Assembly (NCBI GenBank): GCA_030037515.1
Contig: JASHRE010000739.1
Span: 1-8,718, forward strand
DNA: 8,718 nucleotides
Reading direction: 5' to 3'
Origin: Candidatus Sulfotelmatobacter sp.
GTDB taxonomy: Bacteria > Acidobacteriota > Terriglobia > Terriglobales > Acidobacteriaceae
In this document: positions 1-8,718 of the stretch, one piece after another
Layout: each line of letters begins with the position of its first letter
Numbering within the stretch: position 1 is the first letter of the stretch
Notes under the pieces: generated by a model
What the model saw: the letters and a program-made list of their open reading frames with translations, nothing else
Told to the model about the DNA's origin: nothing
The model's database searches: none
Program-made: the position numbers and the translations under genes

Positions 1-15
1 GAATGACTTTCTCAT
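1..15 (-). CDS. Start of an unidentified minus-strand gene (5' end only)
   Basis: Read on the minus strand, a strong Shine-Dalgarno sequence GAGGAGG lies at about 22-28. It is followed by two in-frame ATG codons, at 21-19 and 15-13. The inner ATG has six bases between AGGAGG and the start, which is ideal; the outer one abuts the ribosome site directly, so I prefer the inner. Only five codons (M-R-K-S-F) are inside the window. The basic start could suit a signal peptide, but that cannot be judged from so little. The gap to the stop codon of the upstream gene (70) is about 50 bp with no terminator-like hairpin, so the two may be co-transcribed. The product is unknown. Confidence 0.45.
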
Positions 16-69
16 CTGCATCCTCCTCGAAACGTCGTCTGTGATTTTTCCGCGTTTTCTACCGACCTC

Positions 70-858
70 CTATTGATCTATCCGCAAGAGCATCAAGGTT
101 CCATTCTCCAGTTTCACATTGCCCTTCTCCGAACTGATCACCGATGGCTGTGTCGGGTTTGCCGGACTTGCCAGCTTCATATGCGAGAATCCGACCACTC
201 CCTGCGTGTGGCCGGTGATCGCAGGGGACGCATTGCCGCCAGATGACTGAGGAGTCTCGCCCGGAGAAACGCCGTTTGTGGGTGCTGCCTGACCTGCTCC
301 CATGCTCCCACGCGAAGACCCTCCCGGCATTTGCCCCGACGGCATTTGCCCCGATGGGGAGGACGGCGAGGGCGCTTCGGCGGCGCCGTTATTTCCGGCG
401 TTCCGATTTTGAAATACCTGCGGCGAGATCACCGCCTGAATCGACATGGGGTAAGAGACGTTGCCGTCCTTTGTCACCGCGTGGTCGAAGACGATTCCGA
501 CCTGCGATTCCTTGTCTTGTTTGTTTTTCGGCTGCGCTTCGGTGATATGGCCGACGATCTCGGTATCTTTCGGCATCAGCATCGTGCCGTTGCTCGATTT
601 CAAATCCAGGGTAACCTTCGCGGTGACCTGCTCTCCCGTCTTGGCCTTCTTCGCATCGACGGTGGTGGTGAGCTGAACCGGAATCACGCTGCCCGGCGCG
701 ATGCGCGGAGTCGCAGTCTGAGTCCCAGCCGATGACTCACTTTGCCGAGGAGGCGCGCTATTGCTCCCATTGTTCGTTTGAGAAGGCGCCGCGCTTTGCG
801 CAAGCGAGAGGCTCACCGACACCAGCGCCGCCATCATTCCGGAAAAGAATTTCGCCAT
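70..858 (-). CDS. Predicted secreted protein with a TrbI/VirB10-like beta domain and a Gly/Ser/Pro-rich insert
   Basis: The 262-residue product begins with a likely Sec signal peptide (MAKFF, then a hydrophobic stretch to about residue 20, with a plausible cleavage near Ala20-Ala24). Residues 25-50 form a Ser/Gln/Asn-rich linker. Residues 52-147 form the recognisable part: 'APGSVIPVQLTTTVDAKKAKTG' spacing, then 'LMPKDTEIVGHI'. This pattern (a Gly-x-x-Ile/Val-x-Val start, then a 'pkGt.i.G.v' turn) resembles the small beta domain of TrbI/VirB10-type proteins, which is frequent in exported acidobacterial proteins outside secretion systems. Residues 150-210 are low complexity (Gly, Ser, Pro, Gln, Met), and 211-262 resume a beta-like segment. 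The start is supported by AAAGGAGA eight bases before the ATG. No conjugation or secretion gene is nearby, so a role in transfer is unlikely. The export prediction is fairly firm; the function is unknown. Confidence 0.8.
   Translation of the reverse strand: MAKFFSGMMAALVSVSLSLAQSAAPSQTNNGSNSAPPRQSESSAGTQTATPRIAPGSVIPVQLTTTVDAKKAKTGEQVTAKVTLDLKSSNGTMLMPKDTEIVGHITEAQPKNKQDKESQVGIVFDHAVTKDGNVSYPMSIQAVISPQVFQNRNAGNNGAAEAPSPSSPSGQMPSGQMPGGSSRGSMGAGQAAPTNGVSPGETPQSSGGNASPAITGHTQGVVGFSHMKLASPANPTQPSVISSEKGNVKLENGTLMLLRIDQ
326..355. repeat. Two-copy 15-bp tandem repeat inside the secreted-protein gene
   Basis: GGCATTTGCCCCGAC at 326-340 is followed immediately by GGCATTTGCCCCGAT at 341-355, a 14/15 match. 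On the coding (minus) strand it encodes the doubled peptide S-G-Q-M-P-S-G-Q-M-P within the low-complexity insert (about residues 169-178). It is in frame, so copy changes would lengthen or shorten the linker without breaking the protein. Confidence 0.85.
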
Positions 859-991
859 CGCAGGATCTCCTTTGACCTATAACCCACAACGAAAATGGCG
901 CATTGCAAACCTTTGAGATGATGGTCGAGCCCGTCACGTATAGAGAAAACTTCGGATGAATCACCCCGACAATCCAACTCAACTCCTGGTA

Positions 992-1003
992 CTGGGAACC
1001 CAG
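992..1003. repeat. Short inverted repeat CTGGG-AA-CCCAG
   Basis: CTGGG (992-996) and CCCAG (999-1003) are perfect inverted arms around AA. A second, overlapping pairing is CCTGG (985-989) with CCAGG (1000-1004). The site lies about 130 bp upstream of the minus-strand gene and 240 bp upstream of the plus-strand gene. It could be an operator for a dimeric regulator or part of a folded leader. With five-base arms, chance is not excluded. Confidence 0.35.
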
Positions 1004-1041
1004 GGAAGATATTTACGATGGCAGACCTGTTCGTACACTCA

Positions 1042-1059
1042 GGGGGATCAAAGTCCCCT
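1042..1059. repeat. Short hairpin GGGGA-TCAAAG-TCCCC
   Basis: GGGGA (1043-1047) and TCCCC (1054-1058) are complementary around a six-base loop, with a G-T pair outside (1042/1059). There is no following T-run on the plus strand and no matching A-run for the minus strand, so it is not an intrinsic terminator. GGTACT (988-993) and AGTACC (1062-1067) could close an outer stem around this region. It may be an operator or structured RNA; the evidence is only pairing. Confidence 0.35.
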
Positions 1060-1241
1060 AAAGTACCGGATTCACCCTAGTTGCACACCGCGACTGATTC
1101 TGTAATGTCGATTGTTGGTTGTTCCAGTCCCGTGTTGCCCGGGATGAGGTTGGCGCCGTCGGGGCTGGCGCTCACGAAAAATCAGGGCACTTGCTTCATT
1201 TTAGTTCCCAGTTCTCTGGTTTAACACTTTGGAGACCGTTT

Positions 1242-1751
1242 ATGGCTGCGAACGCATTCGCTGCATACGCCCTGTATCCTCAAACCACCGGCTTGCAAAA
1301 TGTCATGCAGACCCTGCTGCGGGGCGGCTTCGACAAAGAAAGCATCTGCATGATGCTGCCAGCCGAGCATCCCATCGCTGCCACTGTGAGACAGGCCAGC
1401 GCAGACGCAATGGAAGGCCCCACGAATGCGGAGGCGGCAGGGCTGATACGATGGCTCTCCGGATTCGGAGCGGTCTTGATTCCCAAATTCGGCTTTTTCA
1501 TTCGCTCGCAGGAGTTCTTCCGCACGCTGATGTCCGGCGAGATGCCTTCCGGCGGAACACTGGCCGCTCTGGGTTTTCCCGCGGATAAGGTGACACGCTT
1601 GAGCAACCGGCTCGCTAATCCGAGTGTTCTGTTGTATTTGTCCTGCCCCGAGAAGGCCGAAACCGGCTGGGCGCTCGAGTTACTTCGCGGGACCGGCGCC
1701 CAGGAAGCAGGCCTGCTCAACCACGACTCCGCCCTTCGCCATACTGCTTGA
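1242..1751 (+). CDS. Small protein resembling the general stress protein 17M-like domain family
   Basis: The 169-residue product starts at the ATG preceded by GGAG (1231-1234) with a seven-base spacer. An upstream in-frame TTG at 1119 is rejected because it lacks a comparable site. Three blocks can be seen. Residues 7-40 ('AAYALYPQTTGLQNVMQTLLRGGFDKESICMMLP') have the beta-alpha-beta look of a 17M/YflT-like start, where a helper helix separates 'aya.f' from 'gfd...i.ml'. Residues 66-90 are small and hydrophobic (GFGAVLIPKFGFFI), in place of the usual glycine-rich hydrophobic segment. Residues 111-159 ('GFPADKVTRLSNRLANPSVLLYLSC', then 'ALELLRGTGAQEAGLL') fit the second alpha-beta half, where such proteins end in a 'lL...Ga' motif. 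No catalytic residues are recognisable. Family members are often stress-associated but biochemically undefined. The assignment rests on remembered pattern, not a search. Confidence 0.75.
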   Translation: MAANAFAAYALYPQTTGLQNVMQTLLRGGFDKESICMMLPAEHPIAATVRQASADAMEGPTNAEAAGLIRWLSGFGAVLIPKFGFFIRSQEFFRTLMSGEMPSGGTLAALGFPADKVTRLSNRLANPSVLLYLSCPEKAETGWALELLRGTGAQEAGLLNHDSALRHTA

Positions 1752-1798
1752 TTCACACCAGGCCGCCTCTAAGGGAATACGCGCCACCTGCTGACATA

Positions 1799-1814
1799 TA
1801 CGGTAAACACCGTA
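1799..1814. promoter_or_regulatory. Candidate operator: palindrome TACGGT-AAAC-ACCGTA
   Basis: TACGGT (1799-1804) and ACCGTA (1809-1814) are perfect six-base inverted arms with a four-base A-rich centre. It lies about 210 bp upstream of the kinase start and 48 bp after the stop of the preceding gene. The size and symmetry suit a dimeric helix-turn-helix regulator of the LuxR/NarL or similar type. A small RNA hairpin is the alternative; no T-run follows, so it is not a terminator. The regulatory role is inference. Confidence 0.45.
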
Positions 1815-1848
1815 GGGGAAGGCCCGGCGCTCTCGTGCTATCAATTCT

Positions 1849-1863
1849 CAGGCGGACCGCCTG
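1849..1863. repeat. Inverted repeat CAGGCGG-A-CCGCCTG
   Basis: Seven-base perfect arms (1849-1855 and 1857-1863) surround a single A. A one-base centre cannot form a normal RNA hairpin loop without opening base pairs, so a DNA-level site (operator) is the more natural reading. It sits 35 bp downstream of the other palindrome and about 160 bp before the kinase start. Confidence 0.4.
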
Positions 1864-2010
1864 CGACCCGCCATTTCGCGGGCTGTCCAGCGCACAAGCG
1901 CGCCACGTGCGGAATCTGTCCCTTCAACTAAATTTGCCCACGCGGTAAGCGTTGCTTTGTGCAGGTTGCAGGCTGACGAGGTGCTATGCACGAAGTTTCC
2001 CGCCATTGTC

Positions 2011-2015
2011 GGAGG
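2011..2015 (+). promoter_or_regulatory. Ribosome binding site that selects a TTG start
   Basis: GGAGG (2011-2015) stands nine bases before TTG at 2025, the first possible start after an in-frame TGA at 2019. An ATG at 2018 is only two bases from GGAGG and opens a different frame of about 100 Arg-rich codons that looks like a shadow. The next in-frame ATG is codon 38 (2136) and has no comparable site. TTG is therefore the best start. Confidence 0.75.
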
Positions 2016-2024
2016 ATATGAATC

Positions 2025-8330
<6,306 letters not shown>

Positions 8331-8347
8331 GTGAGGCGAAGTTTTCA

Positions 8348-8718
8348 ATGCCACGAGGACAGGGGACAGCAGTGACCACAGACGAAAGGGTCAACATCCT
8401 GTTGGTCGACGATCAACCGGCCAAGCTTCTCAGCTACGAGGTCATGCTGGAAGAACTGGGGGAGAACCTCATCAAGGCGGTTTCCGCCAAGGACGCGCTC
8501 GAAAAGCTGCTGCGCAACGAAGTTGCCATCGTGCTCATGGACGTCAACATGCCCGAGATCGATGGCTTCGAACTGGCCAGCATGATTCGTCAGCATCCGC
8601 GTTTCCAGAGAACCGCGATCATCCTCATCTCTGCCGTAAACCTCACCGATCTCGACCGTCTCAAGGGCTACGAACGCGGAGCGGTCGATTACATCTCTGT
8701 ACCGGTCGTTCCTGAGTT
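8348..8718 (+). CDS. Response-regulator receiver protein, probably the N-terminus of a REC-PAS-type kinase (partial, runs off the right edge)
   Basis: The 123 visible residues are one receiver domain. Asp21-Asp22 form the acidic pocket (ILLVDDQPAKLLSYEVML), Asp65 is the phosphoacceptor (LMDVNMPEIDGFE), and Ser95 takes the switch Ser/Thr place (IILISAV). The usual Lys-Pro after beta strand 5 is replaced: GAVDYISVPVVPE has Val118-Pro119. The ATG at 8348 has GAGG 11 bases upstream. A GTG at 8372 (codon 9), with AGGGG six bases upstream, is an equally likely start and would give V-T-T-D-E-R. The gene begins 17 bp after the giant kinase's stop, so co-transcription is likely. From memory, receivers ending in a 'VPVVPE'-like motif often continue into PAS and histidine-kinase domains, but that part is outside the window. 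Confidence 0.9.
   Translation, partial: MPRGQGTAVTTDERVNILLVDDQPAKLLSYEVMLEELGENLIKAVSAKDALEKLLRNEVAIVLMDVNMPEIDGFELASMIRQHPRFQRTAIILISAVNLTDLDRLKGYERGAVDYISVPVVPE

Larger units (their letters stand above)
859..1241. other. Divergent intergenic region with inverted repeats; no gene seen
   Basis: This 383-bp stretch separates the minus-strand secreted-protein gene from the plus-strand small protein, so it should hold promoters in both directions. I see no convincing -35/-10 pair with correct spacing on either strand. TTGCAC (1081) and TGTAAT (1101) are only 14 bp apart. Open frames crossing it have poor starts and read like shadows. What stands out is the block 985-1067, with several short inverted repeats listed separately. 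A TTG at 1119 would extend the downstream protein by 41 residues, but that extension has no good ribosome site and looks non-coding. Confidence 0.6.
1752..2024. other. Intergenic spacer upstream of the giant kinase gene
   Basis: These 273 bp hold no convincing gene. Short open frames here on both strands are rich in Arg/Ala and overlap the neighbours. The spacer contains two clean palindromes (1799-1814 and 1849-1863), a weaker 5-bp stem CCCGC/GCGGG (1867-1882), and CGCAC/GTGCG arms at 1891-1911. No terminator with a T-run follows the small gene. No well-spaced sigma-70 promoter is apparent, so where the kinase transcript begins is unresolved. Confidence 0.55.

Noticed and set aside
243..735. 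Overlapping plus-strand open frames opposite the secreted-protein gene
   Set aside because: They are Arg-rich, lack ribosome sites and lie antisense to a gene with a clear signal peptide, domain pattern and Shine-Dalgarno sequence. They are GC-rich shadow frames.
70..858. Conjugative or type IV secretion component (TrbI/VirB10)
   Set aside because: Only the small beta-domain pattern is shared. The protein is short, has a cleavable-type signal peptide, and no other secretion gene is in the window.
1042..1059. Intrinsic terminator
   Set aside because: The stem is only about five pairs and no T-run follows on either strand. It also lies upstream of both divergent genes.
1119..1241. N-terminal extension of the small 17M-like protein from a TTG
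   Set aside because: It has no ribosome site and a non-conserved-looking sequence. The ATG at 1242 has GGAG at good spacing.

Overview
The window is GC-rich and looks like a chromosomal piece of a soil-type bacterium, most probably an acidobacterium (class Terriglobia / Koribacter-like). That guess rests on the style of the proteins: a secreted VirB10-like beta domain with a Gly/Ser/Pro-rich insert, a small general-stress-17M-like protein, and a giant soluble poly-HAMP hybrid kinase followed by a second response-regulator gene. No rRNA or other marker gene is present, so the assignment is tentative.

Layout. Positions 1-858 are read on the minus strand: a predicted exported 262-residue protein (858 to 70), followed by the first codons of another minus-strand gene that leaves the window at base 1. 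A 383-bp divergent intergenic region (859-1241) carries several short inverted repeats. On the plus strand, 1242-1751 encodes a 169-residue small protein. A 273-bp spacer (1752-2024) carries two clean short palindromes. Then 2025-8330 is a single 2101-codon gene, about 72% of the window. A further plus-strand gene starts 17 bp downstream (8348) with a receiver domain and is cut by the right edge.

The giant gene is the centre of interest. It encodes a protein with no visible signal peptide or membrane segment. It contains a divergent N-terminal HAMP region, eleven tandem units of exactly 92 residues (276 bp each, 2553-5588), a GAF domain, a long coiled coil, HisKA (His1438), HATPase_c, and three receiver domains (Asp1763, Asp1885, Asp2032). 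The 92-residue unit, made of a HAMP-like module plus a canonical HAMP, has the same period as in the fungal group III (Nik1/Os-1) osmosensing and fungicide-target kinases. Within the array there is a higher-order pattern: diagnostic residues of units 1-5 recur in units 6-10.

How the parts could work together (inference): the HAMP array would act as a cytosolic conformational sensor or relay controlling the kinase. Phosphate could pass to the three attached receivers and, through an HPt protein not seen here, to other regulators. The adjacent receiver protein is probably co-transcribed and part of the same circuit. The architecture belongs to a known class of bacterial poly-HAMP hybrid kinases, so I do not claim a new system. 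The length and periodic sub-structure of the array are the most unusual things here.
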